Shown: piece after piece, positions 52,553-62,110 of the stretch
How positions within the stretch are numbered: position 1 is the first letter of the stretch
Layout: each line of letters starts with the position of its first letter
Assembly (NCBI GenBank): GCA_039033995.1
Contig: JBCCBP010000004.1
Span: 1-64,000, forward strand
DNA length: 64,000 nt
Origin: CALBPI01 sp039033995
GTDB taxonomy: Bacteria; Pseudomonadota; Gammaproteobacteria; Steroidobacterales; Woeseiaceae
Direction: 5' to 3'
Made by a program: the position numbers and the translations under genes
The notes under the pieces: model-generated
The model's database searches: none
What the model saw: the letters and a program-made list of their open reading frames with translations, nothing else
Told to the model about the DNA's origin: nothing

Positions 52553-53785
52553 TCAGAAGAACTGATCGACTGCGATAATCCGCGTCAACACCTGCTTTTG
52601 TCCAGCCACTATGGTCGTCCACGACACGACAGCGCGCCCGTCCTGGACGACCAGCTGCGGAAACCCGGAACGACGCGCGGCGTCCATCGGTGCGATGATC
52701 CGGCGCGGCGAGAGCGTACCGTCCTGGCTAATACGCTGCGCGAGCAGCGCCGTGTCCCCATCGTCCGTTCGACCGATCCAGCTGACCAGGTAGTCTTCGT
52801 TCGGTAAATACGCGACATCTACCCGACCGATTGGTCCCGCGTCGTCCAGGATCGTGGTGGGCGCGAATCGTTGACCACCATCTTGCGAGTGACTCGTGCG
52901 CACAGTGGGGCTACCACCGGCTTCCGTGTACCAGGCGACCGCCACGTGCTGTGCCTGGCTGTCGATCGCCGGGCCATTGACCGGGCAGCCGTCGATCATC
53001 CATTGCTCGTCATTGACGGGCTGTGGAGCTCGCCAGCGCCCATCGCGTCTCGCGCTAAAAAACGTGTCGCGGATCTCTGTATCGCTGCGATCTCGATAGA
53101 CTGCGAGCGGCTGGTCATCGATCAGCGTCACGTCTGTCTGACAGCAGTCGCATACGCGCGTATCGATCACCGCTTCTTCGCTCAATGTTCCATCGCTCGC
53201 GATATGTGCGTGTCGCAGCGTCATGGCGCCCGACATGGCGCCGTGGTCATGGCCATGATCACGGCTGTTGGTTTCCCGCCCGTCCAACCAAATTGCGCCG
53301 ACGCCATCGGTAGTCGGATACAGACTGACGAAGCCGTGCTCGGTCGGCGTACCGTCTCGGTGCGGAGTGATCGGCGCAGACCACTGTTGGCCGCCGTCCG
53401 TCGAGAGCGCGATTGCGATATCGTAGCTGTAGGTGCTGCCAGGCTTTTTGACAAGCCAGTGCGCGGCGAAGCTCTGTTCGCCGAACGGTTGCACCGACGG
53501 GAAATCGGCCCAATTGATGAACCAGTCTTTGCCGCTGGCGATCGTGCGGGCTGGAGACCAGCGCGTATCGTCTAGTACCGAAAATTTCAGCGATGCCACG
53601 GTGTCTGCCGTTTCAATCCAGCTCATCACCACATCGCCTTGCTGACTAACCGTAAGGTGAGACAATTGGCTGCTGGTGCCGGCGGGCGTCGGCGGATGCA
53701 TAGGCATTCTGTTCGTCGGACGGCAGGCACTCGCAAAGAAGAGCGCAGCTGCGAGAACCAGTGGGAAGTAGTGGCGGATAGACAT
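52553..53785 (-). CDS. BNR/sialidase-fold lipoprotein
   Basis: A 410-residue protein with a lipobox (AAALFFASAC, Cys21). The mature part is a beta-propeller with Asp-box-like repeats (LSTDGGQQWSAPI, SHSQDGGQRFAPT), as in exo-sialidase-like proteins. It also has a cysteine cluster, DTRVCDCCQTDVTLIDD, and a histidine-rich stretch RDHGHDHGAMSGAM, which might bind a metal. The sialidase catalytic arginine triad cannot be confirmed by eye, so hydrolase activity is unproven. Upstream of the phosphorylase operon, from which it is separated by the promoter region. Confidence 0.65.
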   Translation of the reverse strand: MSIRHYFPLVLAAALFFASACRPTNRMPMHPPTPAGTSSQLSHLTVSQQGDVVMSWIETADTVASLKFSVLDDTRWSPARTIASGKDWFINWADFPSVQPFGEQSFAAHWLVKKPGSTYSYDIAIALSTDGGQQWSAPITPHRDGTPTEHGFVSLYPTTDGVGAIWLDGRETNSRDHGHDHGAMSGAMTLRHAHIASDGTLSEEAVIDTRVCDCCQTDVTLIDDQPLAVYRDRSDTEIRDTFFSARRDGRWRAPQPVNDEQWMIDGCPVNGPAIDSQAQHVAVAWYTEAGGSPTVRTSHSQDGGQRFAPTTILDDAGPIGRVDVAYLPNEDYLVSWIGRTDDGDTALLAQRISQDGTLSPRRIIAPMDAARRSGFPQLVVQDGRAVVSWTTIVAGQKQVLTRIIAVDQFF

Positions 53786-53836
53786 GATGTTTGTGAAGTG
53801 ACTCTCGGCCTTCCTGTTAGTGCGGGTGGCGAGGTT

Positions 53837-54385
53837 TTATTGAGTCCGTGCCAAAAATCCCTGTCTGTCAGCTTGCAATAATGCCGCGACAGAGATGGCG
53901 TCGGTTATCCGACCACCATCGACCATCGACAATACCTTATCGATCGGCATCGCGGCTACGACAATATCTTCCGATTCTTCCAGCGCGGTTTCACCGACGT
54001 GAAGCCCGGTGGCTACGTAAGCGATACCTACCTCATCGGTGATCGAATTACTGGGATGCAACGTCATCAGTGTCGTCCAGTCGTCTGCCGTGAGCCCTGT
54101 TTCTTCCTTCAGTTCGCGCTGCGCAGCAATTAGCGGCGGTTCATCGAGTGGCGCACCACCCATCGGCAGCTCCCAGGTTTTCATGCCCAGCGTATAGCGA
54201 GACTGCTGTACCAGATAGACCCGCTGCTCAGCATCGAGTGCAATCACGGCGATCGCGCGATTCTTGAAATGCACGTAACCGTAGTTGTTTTGACCACCGC
54301 CGGGGTTGATCACCTGGTCTTCGCGTACCTGCATCCATGGGTTATCGAAAACGATTCGTGAGGCAAGTTTCTTCCATCCGGACAT
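53837..54385 (-). CDS. Nudix hydrolase (ADP-ribose pyrophosphatase type)
   Basis: A 182-residue protein with a perfect Nudix box, GX5EX7REUXEEXGU, reading GGAPLDE...RELKEETGL near the middle. The N-terminal part (WMQVREDQVINPGGG, VYLVQQSRY) and LHPSNSITDEVGIAYVATGL resemble ADP-sugar pyrophosphatases. Likely substrates are ADP-ribose or related nucleoside diphosphates. The start at 54385 has GGGA upstream; the frame stays open further upstream but that part overlaps the divergent RluA gene start. Confidence 0.88.
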   Translation of the reverse strand: MSGWKKLASRIVFDNPWMQVREDQVINPGGGQNNYGYVHFKNRAIAVIALDAEQRVYLVQQSRYTLGMKTWELPMGGAPLDEPPLIAAQRELKEETGLTADDWTTLMTLHPSNSITDEVGIAYVATGLHVGETALEESEDIVVAAMPIDKVLSMVDGGRITDAISVAALLQADRQGFLARTQ

Positions 54386-54428
54386 ATGTATTCCCGTTTT
54401 GATGACGCGCGCCGGTATTATCTCTGCT

Positions 54429-55262
54429 ATGACCGATTCACACGAGTCCTTCGAACGGCATGTGTCTGTGACCGATGGCACGCCAGTGGCAACACACTTG
54501 TTGGCTGATGCCACCGGGCTGTCGATCGGTGAGATCAAACGTACGATGCAGGCGGGTGCTGTCTGGTTGACACGTGATGGCTACACGCAGCGGTTGCGGC
54601 GCCACAAGCGCCGACTGCAAGTGGGTGACACGTTGCATTGCTACTACGATACCGGCGTGTTGGCACAGCGCGTGAGCGCACCGCTGTTGATAGAGAATCG
54701 GGCTGCCTACAGTGTCTGGGACAAACCGTTTGGCGTGTGGTCGCACGGTACGCGTTGGGGGGATCATTGCGCGATGACGCGTCTGGTAGAACAGGCGCTG
54801 CAGCGGCCGACCTTCATTGTCCATCGGCTGGACCGTGCGACACGCGGTGTCATGTTGATCGCACATGACAAAGCGGCGGCAGCGGCACTGTCGGATTTGT
54901 TCAAGACGCGTCAGGTCGAGAAGACCTACCACGCGACAGTCTCTGGATTACCACCGGCTGTGAATTTTCCGCTGGAAATTACTGAGGCGATCGACGATAA
55001 ACCAGCACGTTCGACAGTCAATCTGCTGCGACCTGACGCTGAACGTCAGCGTACGGTACTCAAAGTGACTTTACACACCGGGCGCAAACATCAGGCGCGT
55101 CGCCATCTGGCAGAGGTTGGTTGGCCGATTGTTGGCGACCGGCTCTACGGCGATGCGGATGCAACCGACGAGGATCTGCAATTAGTGAGTGCGTCGCTGG
55201 CTTTTACCTGCCCACTCAACGGCGAATCGTTACATTACGAATCGCGCTTTAGCGTTGCGTGA
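54429..55262 (+). CDS. RluA-family pseudouridine synthase
   Basis: A 277-residue RNA-modifying enzyme. An S4-like N-terminal part (LSIGEIKRTMQAGAVWLTRDG) precedes the catalytic domain, which has the family motif FIVHRLDRATRGVMLIAHD with the catalytic aspartate. Other RluA-family blocks are VWDKPFGVWSHG, VEKTYHATVSG, TGRKHQARRHLAEVGWPIVGDRLYG. It isomerises specific uridines in rRNA or tRNA; the exact site cannot be read from sequence. The start at 54429 is chosen because it gives the family-like N-terminus. Divergent from the Nudix gene. Confidence 0.88.
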   Translation: MTDSHESFERHVSVTDGTPVATHLLADATGLSIGEIKRTMQAGAVWLTRDGYTQRLRRHKRRLQVGDTLHCYYDTGVLAQRVSAPLLIENRAAYSVWDKPFGVWSHGTRWGDHCAMTRLVEQALQRPTFIVHRLDRATRGVMLIAHDKAAAAALSDLFKTRQVEKTYHATVSGLPPAVNFPLEITEAIDDKPARSTVNLLRPDAERQRTVLKVTLHTGRKHQARRHLAEVGWPIVGDRLYGDADATDEDLQLVSASLAFTCPLNGESLHYESRFSVA

Positions 55263-55269
55263 TTGGTGC

Positions 55270-56607
55270 TTATCCTCCAGCGATTGCCTTCATAATCTGC
55301 GCGCAGCCCCACGCCGCGCCGGTGCCAATGACATAACCGAACACGGCAAGTAATACGCCGACTGGAGCCAGCGCGGGGTGGAATGCGGCGGCCAGTACCG
55401 GCGCTGACGCCGCCCCGCCGATGTTGGCTTTCGAGCCAATCGCGAGGAAGAAATAGGGCGCCCGAATCAGCTTGGCGGTGACGATTAACGCCACAACATG
55501 GATGACCATCCAGATGGCACCGACGATAAACAACTGCCAATGTTCTGCTATGGCGCGAATATCCATCTTCATGCCGATAGTCGCGACCAGCACGAAAATA
55601 AACACCGTACCAATTTTCGAGGCGCCAGCGCCTTCGTACTCGCGCAGTTTCGTAAACGATAACGCCACACCGATCGCGGTGGCGATAATGATTAGCCAAA
55701 AGAATTTGGAGGTTAGGCTCAGTTTACTGAGTGGCGATTCCACGCCGAACAGTACGAGTCGCTCATCGACTTGTGCCAGCGCAGGCGCGAGGAAATCAGC
55801 AACTCCGTGCGCCAGCGCTGTCGCGGCGAATCCGGTGCCAAGAATGACCATCAGATCCGTTGTGCTCGGTATGCGTGCAACACGTTGGCCATAGGCTTCC
55901 ATTTTATCGCGAAGCTGATTGACGCTCGATGCGTCTGCCTTCAACCAGCGATTGATCCGGTCGCGGTGTCCGATGCCGATCAGCATTAGCGCCATCCAAA
56001 CCTCGGCGACGATGACATCGACAGTGATCATGATTGAATACAACGCATCGCTGGGCTCGAAGATTTCATACATCGCGGCCTGATTTGCACCACCGCCGAT
56101 CCAGCTTCCGGCCACCGTCGCTAGGCCGCGCCAGACTGCTTCCGGCCCCTGACCACCCACAAGATCGGGCGCGACTGCGCTGACAATGATCATCGCAAGT
56201 GGGCCGCCGATAACAATACTTAGCGTGCCCACGCCAAACATGATGAGCGGCTTACGCCCGAGTTTGGCGATTTCCTTCAGGTCGACACTCAAGGTCAACA
56301 GCACGAGACAAGCGGGCAGCAGGTAACGCGATGCGACGAAATACAAATTGGACTGGTTGCCGTCGACGATGCCGAAAGTGGTCAGCAATGACGGCACGAA
56401 GTAGCACAGCAGCAACATCGGAACGACGCTGTAGAACCGCTTTAGCCGCGGATTGTCGCTGCTGGAGGTATAAAAGATGACAGCCAGTATCAACAGCAGC
56501 AAGCCGAGTACCGTCGCATCGTTGGTGATCAGGGCCGTATTCACCGCATTCTCATCTGCGCTGCCCGCGGTTGCCCCAAACACCGCGGTCACCTGACTGA
56601 TTTGCAT
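55270..56607 (-). CDS. DUF819 family membrane protein
   Basis: A 445-residue inner-membrane protein with about 10-12 hydrophobic helices. The segments AGSWIGGGANQAAM and AIGSKANIGGAASAPVLAAAF are characteristic of the DUF819 (YjcL) family, whose members look like transporters of unknown cargo with an internally repeated fold. Ends 7 bases after the convergent RluA-type gene. No neighbour suggests a substrate. Confidence 0.85.
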   Translation of the reverse strand: MQISQVTAVFGATAGSADENAVNTALITNDATVLGLLLLILAVIFYTSSSDNPRLKRFYSVVPMLLLCYFVPSLLTTFGIVDGNQSNLYFVASRYLLPACLVLLTLSVDLKEIAKLGRKPLIMFGVGTLSIVIGGPLAMIIVSAVAPDLVGGQGPEAVWRGLATVAGSWIGGGANQAAMYEIFEPSDALYSIMITVDVIVAEVWMALMLIGIGHRDRINRWLKADASSVNQLRDKMEAYGQRVARIPSTTDLMVILGTGFAATALAHGVADFLAPALAQVDERLVLFGVESPLSKLSLTSKFFWLIIIATAIGVALSFTKLREYEGAGASKIGTVFIFVLVATIGMKMDIRAIAEHWQLFIVGAIWMVIHVVALIVTAKLIRAPYFFLAIGSKANIGGAASAPVLAAAFHPALAPVGVLLAVFGYVIGTGAAWGCAQIMKAIAGG

Positions 56608-56716
56608 CTCTTGGTCTGTTCCTGTCGAATAACTGCCCGACAGTGTAGCGGCTTTATTACGCGCGCTACACCCGATCCCGAAGATAGCGGGCTATTCCGC
56701 GAAAAGAGAGAGTGCC

Positions 56717-57595
56717 ATGTCCGAGCGCAGCAATTCGAAAATTACCGTTGCCGTCCTGATCAGTATTGCGATTGGTGCGGGTGTCGCCATCGCCGGCAGC
56801 GACGGCAGTCAGAAAATCGCCGGTTGGCCTATCTTTGCGCTGTGTGGTGCGCTTGCCTTTGCCATCAACTGGCTAGTGTATGTGCCCTCGGCATTCGCCC
56901 AGACCGAAAAATTCTATGATCTTACCGGCGGTCTGACCTATCTCACTGTGACGGCTGTGGCCTGCCTGAGCGTTCAGGAACTCGACCAACGCGCGTTTAT
57001 CGTCGCCGGCATGGTGGTGGTGTGGGCTGGTCGATTGGCCAGATTCCTATTCCTGCGGATCAGCAAGGATGGCAAAGACGGTCGGTTCGATGATATCAAG
57101 ACTCGGCCGTGGCGCTTTTTCATGACCTGGACGCTGCAGGGCTTGTGGGTGTTGCTGACAGCGGCTTGCGCGTTAGCCATCATTACATCGGAAGCACGCG
57201 TACCGATGGATGTGCTCGGTTGGATCGGTGCAGCGATCTGGCTGATCGGCTTCCTAATCGAAGCGATCGCCGATCGCCAGAAGTCTGCTTTCAAATCCGA
57301 TCCTGACAATAGCGGCAAATTCATTACGACGGGCCTGTGGTCATGGTCGCGACACCCGAACTATTTTGGCGAAATCGTGCTCTGGGTTGGTGTGGCCATT
57401 ATGGCTTTGCCGGTGCTGCAGGGATGGCAATGGGTCACGCTGATATCGCCCGTGTTCGTGACGTTCCTGTTGACCAAAGTAAGCGGTATTCCGATGCTGG
57501 AGGCGCGCGCCGAAGAACGCTGGGGCGACGATCCCGATTTTCGTCGCTATACCGACAACACATCCGTGTTAATCCCGCTACCGCCCAAAGGCTGA
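56717..57595 (+). CDS. DUF1295 / steroid 5-alpha-reductase-like membrane protein
   Basis: A 292-residue integral membrane protein with about six to seven helices. The C-terminal half shows the steroid reductase/DUF1295 signature: FITTGLWSWSRHPNYFGEIVLWVG, then ISGIP-type VSGIPMLEARAEERWGDDPDFRRY. N-terminal FYDLTGGLTYLT is also typical. Relatives are putative NADPH-dependent reductases or isoprenoid-cysteine-like methyltransferases; substrate unknown. GAGAGAG precedes the ATG. The next gene on the other strand ends one base after this stop. Confidence 0.85.
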   Translation: MSERSNSKITVAVLISIAIGAGVAIAGSDGSQKIAGWPIFALCGALAFAINWLVYVPSAFAQTEKFYDLTGGLTYLTVTAVACLSVQELDQRAFIVAGMVVVWAGRLARFLFLRISKDGKDGRFDDIKTRPWRFFMTWTLQGLWVLLTAACALAIITSEARVPMDVLGWIGAAIWLIGFLIEAIADRQKSAFKSDPDNSGKFITTGLWSWSRHPNYFGEIVLWVGVAIMALPVLQGWQWVTLISPVFVTFLLTKVSGIPMLEARAEERWGDDPDFRRYTDNTSVLIPLPPKG

Positions 57596-59908
57596 TTACT
57601 GCAGTGCGACCCGGAACCGGAATGTTGCGCTACCGCCCGGTGCCAATTGGCCGCCCGGATCGATGCGTACGGCATCGATAGCAGGATCATTGCCGGCCGT
57701 CGGCGTATAGGCATACGTCGCACCGTCATCATCTGAGAAGGCGATATTGCCGGCAGTAATCGTTAAACCGCTGGCGCCACCGCCATCCAGTGCCACTGGC
57801 AATCCCGCGGCAATCGGTTCGTTCACGAAAACGGTATTGGTCGGAATCAGATCGGTCAGCGTGATGCCATCGCTATCGATAGCGACAGACCCGCTGTTGG
57901 TGATTGAGATCGTATACTCCATCACCGCGCCGGGAATGGCATAGGCATCGCCACCGCTGCTGACCGGGTCGTTGAAGACATTGACCGTCTTCGTGACCTC
58001 CAGCGGTGGAATGACCGTCACCGTGGCATCGTCTGCGATCTGATTATTAATCGCTACGCCGCTAACATCGGCGCTGGCATCACCGGTGTTGATCGTGTTC
58101 GTCACATCGCCACTCGAGGTCACCAGTACATCCAGTTCGATCGCGCACGTCGCACCCGCTGCGAGGCTGCCGCCCGACAGTGAGACAGCTGCGCTGCCTG
58201 ACGTCGCTGCGACGCTGCCACCACAGCCGTTACTGATATTCGGCACGGGCGCAACGAGCATGTCGGTGGGCAAATTATCGGTGATCGCGAGTGCCGCGTA
58301 GGTTTCGGTGGGATTGGGGTTTTGCAGAGTCAGTGTGAGCCTTAGCGGCGTATTGGTGGTTGTCACCGTGGTCGCAAACGACTTGCCGATCAGGATGTCG
58401 CATTCTGCGCCACCCGAGAGACCCGGTATGCCAATCGGATTCACAGTCGTGCGCAGGCCCGCGCTACCAGTCGTCGCGCCGTAGTTGATGGTAAACGGGG
58501 CGGGATTGCCATCAGTTGTTCCCGGTTCACCGCCGCCCGAATTGCCGCTGATACCGCCAAGCACCGGCGACACGCCGATGTATCCACCACCGCCGCCGCC
58601 GCCGGGGCCGTGCGGAGTACTGCGATTGTTATCGCCGCCACGACCGCCCTGGGCCGATGCGGTGAGCAAGGTAATCGCCGATTGGTTGGCTGAGACAATG
58701 ATGCTACCGCCGCCACCACCGCCGCCGCTGCCATCGTTACCGGTCGAGTTGTTGGCGCTCGCGCCATCCGCGACCAGCTGGCCGCTGCCGGCGATCGTGC
58801 CAGCACGCACAATAATGATGCCACCGCCGCTCGCGCCGCTTGAGGCAACGCCGTTACCCGGCGTACCGGTCCGGTTATTCGTCGTTCCGGCACCGCCACC
58901 ACCGCCCATGACCGCAAGGTCGACCGCCTGCTCACTGACACCGGTCCCGCCGAGACCTCCCGTCTGCGGGCAAACGGATGGACCGCCTGGGCACCAGGCA
59001 TGGCCACCGCGACCGCCATCGGCGAATCCGCCACCGCCCCCGCCACCGGTGTTTTGGTCGTTGATAGAAGGGCGACCGTCCGTGCCACCGCCACCGGCGT
59101 TGCCGGGCGCGCCGCGTGCGAAGCTACCGTTTGGGTAACCTTCTGTGGTCAGGTCGGTCACGACGTTCGCGCGATGTACGAAACGTGGCGTACCGCTGAT
59201 GCCTTCGCCTTTGCTAGCGTTGGCACCGTTGGTAGACGCCACTCGGAAGTCGGTGTTGGCACCCGAGCCGCTCGTGGAGCCGCGCCCACCACCACCGCGG
59301 AAGCCCGTGCCTGTCACATCGATGCTGCCGCCCGCGAAGGTCAGCGTATCGGCGACATCAACGCTGGCAACGCCGCCCGTTTCACCATCCCATTCGATCG
59401 CGGTGATCGTGCCGGACAAAGCCAGGCTGGCATACTGTGGGACGCGCACGACCTGGTAACTGCGCTGTCCCGAGTTGTTTGTTGCCGAGCGGGACTGGTA
59501 GCGAAATTGCAAACCCTGAGCCAACGCGAGTGTGCCGCCGCCGAGTCCGACGTTGCTCGCTGCACGCACAAACTCGTAGCGTCCGGTGGTAGTCAGACTG
59601 GTGTAGCCGCTGCCATTACCATTGCCGTCGCCATAGTTGGCATTGTTGCTGCTGTTAAATGTCGCGCGCTGCATTTGAATGACGAGCAGCAAATCGCCGA
59701 CTGCGATGGGAGTCGCAGCACCACGAGAAGGACCTAGGGACAGCGATGTGCTGCCGGGATTCTCGTTGCCGACGCCTGGGTAGTACGTATTGATGATACC
59801 GCCACCCGACGGGCCAATGCCGTCCACAGCCGGGTTGGCACACTGGCCCGCCCAGACGGTGTTCGCGGCCGATAGACAGCCGAGCAAGAAAACGACAATT
59901 TGGCGCAT
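57596..59908 (-). CDS. Glycine-rich secreted protein with DUF11-type repeats
   Basis: A 770-residue secreted protein. Signal peptide QIVVFLLGCLSAANTVWAG. The first two-thirds is a glycine-rich beta-strand-repeat region with runs such as GGGGGGFADGGRGG and GSGGGGGGGSIIV and possible beta-helical character. The last third holds two Ig-like DUF11 modules (LRLTLTLQNPNPTETYAALAITDNLP and LEVTKTVNVFNDP with YTISITNSGSVAIDSDGITLTDLIP). Such proteins are probably surface or matrix structures; no enzyme motif is seen. The start at 59908 was preferred over an in-frame TTG at 59932. Long low-complexity glycine codons make this region prone to sequencing error. Confidence 0.75.
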   Translation of the reverse strand: MRQIVVFLLGCLSAANTVWAGQCANPAVDGIGPSGGGIINTYYPGVGNENPGSTSLSLGPSRGAATPIAVGDLLLVIQMQRATFNSSNNANYGDGNGNGSGYTSLTTTGRYEFVRAASNVGLGGGTLALAQGLQFRYQSRSATNNSGQRSYQVVRVPQYASLALSGTITAIEWDGETGGVASVDVADTLTFAGGSIDVTGTGFRGGGGRGSTSGSGANTDFRVASTNGANASKGEGISGTPRFVHRANVVTDLTTEGYPNGSFARGAPGNAGGGGTDGRPSINDQNTGGGGGGGFADGGRGGHAWCPGGPSVCPQTGGLGGTGVSEQAVDLAVMGGGGGAGTTNNRTGTPGNGVASSGASGGGIIIVRAGTIAGSGQLVADGASANNSTGNDGSGGGGGGGSIIVSANQSAITLLTASAQGGRGGDNNRSTPHGPGGGGGGGYIGVSPVLGGISGNSGGGEPGTTDGNPAPFTINYGATTGSAGLRTTVNPIGIPGLSGGAECDILIGKSFATTVTTTNTPLRLTLTLQNPNPTETYAALAITDNLPTDMLVAPVPNISNGCGGSVAATSGSAAVSLSGGSLAAGATCAIELDVLVTSSGDVTNTINTGDASADVSGVAINNQIADDATVTVIPPLEVTKTVNVFNDPVSSGGDAYAIPGAVMEYTISITNSGSVAIDSDGITLTDLIPTNTVFVNEPIAAGLPVALDGGGASGLTITAGNIAFSDDDGATYAYTPTAGNDPAIDAVRIDPGGQLAPGGSATFRFRVALQ

Positions 59909-60044
59909 GTGACGATAGCGGTCCGTTGACAATAGTGGTTGTGCAACGGTTTACCGTCCGCTGGCAAACTGTTTTACAAACAGGATGTTAGCAAGTCAGC
60001 GTCTAGTGTTTTGTTAAGTCAGTCACGAAAATGCAGAGTCTTTG

Positions 60045-61991
60045 TCACAAATTGTCGCGGCGATCCTGTGGTTGTAGCGTCTCGGCCAGAAAGTCGGCCA
60101 TGGCGCGATAAAAAGCTACGCGATTGGGCTGTTTTGACAGCGAGTGTCCTTCATCGGGGAAACGCAGGTAGCGCACATCGCCGCCGTTATCACGAATTTT
60201 TTGTACCAGCCGGTCGGACTCGGTGACGGGGTCGCGCGGATCATTGACCCCATGCTCCACCAGCAATGGCACGTCGATGTTCTGTGCGTTATTGATCGGC
60301 GAATTCTCACGATAGAACTCCACCCAGCGGGGCTCGCTGATATCGCCGTACTCGATTCGGTCAGACGCTTTCAGGCCCGGCGAGGCGTCTTGCAGCGCGC
60401 GTACCCAATCGGACACACCGACCATCGAGACACCGGCATCGAATACTCCTGGGAAACTGCCGAGCACGGCATTCACCATGTAACCGCCGTAGCTGCCGCC
60501 CATGACGGCAACGCGATTGCCATTGATGCGGTCGTCGTTGGCGAAGTAGGCAACGGTGTCGACCAGGTCACGCACCGAGTCGAGTCGTTTCTCCTGATTG
60601 TCGAGTCGCGCATAAGTCTTACCGAAGCCGGTTGAGCCGCGGACATTGACGTCGAGTACTGCGATGCCGGTGTTGACGAGATACTGCAACTGCGGTCGAA
60701 ACCGGGGTCTGGCCTGTGCCGTAGGGCCGCCGTGCACGTTGACCACCAATGGCGGTGTGGCATCGGTGGAAGCCAGTGTCGGGAGATACAACAGTCCCTG
60801 CAGCATGACGCCATCTCGCGCCGGGAAGCGCACCACTTCCGGTGTGACGAAGTGCTCGCGACCGAGGCCGGCTAGCGAGGCTTTAACGGCATGCATTGGC
60901 TGCGCTGCGCCGGGCCGCCACGTGAAGACATCGCCGGCGCTGGTCGGGCCGGAGACATGAATGAGGAGATCGTCGCTGTCGCCCGCGAAGGCGCTGACAT
61001 AGACCCCGTCCGGCAACGCCGAAACTTCGACGGTGGCTTGTTGTTTCAGATCACGGATCTGCAGTTTGTCAAAGCCATCAATGTTTCGAGTCCAGGCGAG
61101 ATAACGACCACTGCCGCTGAGGCTGACATTCTCGACATCGGCATCCGGCGTATCCACCCAGCGCAGTGTGCCACTCGCCAGATCGTACAAGGCCAACCCC
61201 ATGTACTCTCGGTCCTGATTGGTCGTGACGTAAAACGCGCTGCCATCCGCTGTCCATGCGTAGCCATCGTAAGCGGCCGAGACTGACGGTTGGAATAATG
61301 GTTCGATCTTGCCGGTGCGAACATTGAGCAAGTGAACATCGTTGCCGTCCTCACCTCGGGTCTCATCGACGAGCAGCAGATCGCCACCCGGTTGCCAGGC
61401 CGCTGGATAGAAACCAAAGGTGCCCTCGTAGATGCGTCGTTGCTCGCCGGCGGCGATGTCATACAAATAAATATCGAAGTCACGACCGTTGCGTTCGGTT
61501 GACGAAAATACGATCTCGGCACCATCCCGAGAGAACTGACCGAATTGTCGGTAAGCGTCGCTTTGTGGCAGCAGCTCTACCTCTTGTTCGCCTTTGAGGT
61601 CGATCAGAAAATAGCCATCGCGTTCATTGCCATCGGCATCCCGCCCGATCGCCAGATGCTCGCTGTCCGGCGCCCATTCGAAGAAGCTGATGCCGCTGCC
61701 AAAGGTGATCTGGCGTGGCCAGCCCCCCGCTGCATCGACCAGCCAGAGTTGCGGCTCGCCGGTAATGCGTGACGAAAACGCGATCTGGCTGCCGTCCGGC
61801 GACAAGCGAGCGCGCAGTGCTCCATTGGCGAGTAGATAGCGAACAATATCCGCGGGTTTCTCACCGGCAAGTCCGACGGTGACCGGCGTGATGACCGGTG
61901 TGTCCTCCGGGTAAGGCCAGTCCTCTGCGACGGCGGTGGACAGCGGCGTGATGATCACCGCGACGATTATGGCGGTCAGACCTCTTGGCAT
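60045..61991 (-). CDS. S9-family prolyl oligopeptidase-like peptidase
   Basis: A 648-residue secreted or periplasmic serine peptidase: signal peptide IIVAVIITPLSTAVAEDW, a beta-propeller (ARLSPDGSQIAFSSR, FFEWAPDSEHLAI, YAWTADGSAFYVT), then an alpha/beta-hydrolase domain. Catalytic serine in VMGGSYGGYMVN, aspartate in HGVNDPRDPV and histidine in FPDEGHSL. PPLVVNVHGGPTAQARP is the usual oxyanion-region motif. S9 enzymes remove short peptides or acyl-amino acids. GGAG lies 8 bases upstream of the ATG. Confidence 0.9.
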   Translation of the reverse strand: MPRGLTAIIVAVIITPLSTAVAEDWPYPEDTPVITPVTVGLAGEKPADIVRYLLANGALRARLSPDGSQIAFSSRITGEPQLWLVDAAGGWPRQITFGSGISFFEWAPDSEHLAIGRDADGNERDGYFLIDLKGEQEVELLPQSDAYRQFGQFSRDGAEIVFSSTERNGRDFDIYLYDIAAGEQRRIYEGTFGFYPAAWQPGGDLLLVDETRGEDGNDVHLLNVRTGKIEPLFQPSVSAAYDGYAWTADGSAFYVTTNQDREYMGLALYDLASGTLRWVDTPDADVENVSLSGSGRYLAWTRNIDGFDKLQIRDLKQQATVEVSALPDGVYVSAFAGDSDDLLIHVSGPTSAGDVFTWRPGAAQPMHAVKASLAGLGREHFVTPEVVRFPARDGVMLQGLLYLPTLASTDATPPLVVNVHGGPTAQARPRFRPQLQYLVNTGIAVLDVNVRGSTGFGKTYARLDNQEKRLDSVRDLVDTVAYFANDDRINGNRVAVMGGSYGGYMVNAVLGSFPGVFDAGVSMVGVSDWVRALQDASPGLKASDRIEYGDISEPRWVEFYRENSPINNAQNIDVPLLVEHGVNDPRDPVTESDRLVQKIRDNGGDVRYLRFPDEGHSLSKQPNRVAFYRAMADFLAETLQPQDRRDNL

Positions 61992-62110
61992 GGCGTAAGC
62001 TCCTTGAATCGCTCTGCCGTCATCTTGTTAGCGCGATGCATCCATTGCAAGTCCGTCGCCAGCGTCCGTGTCTTGGTACACTGCAACACTCTGGCCGGAT
62101 GAGGGTTCAA

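Noticed and set aside
58485..59138. Long proline-rich open frames opposite the glycine-rich gene
   Set aside because: They are the antisense reading of glycine codons (GGN to NCC) and have no independent start signals.
59965..59990. LexA-box-like CTGTTTTACAAACAG upstream of the DUF11-type gene
   Set aside because: Spacing between CTGT and ACAG is 7, not 8, and the gene has no relation to DNA repair.
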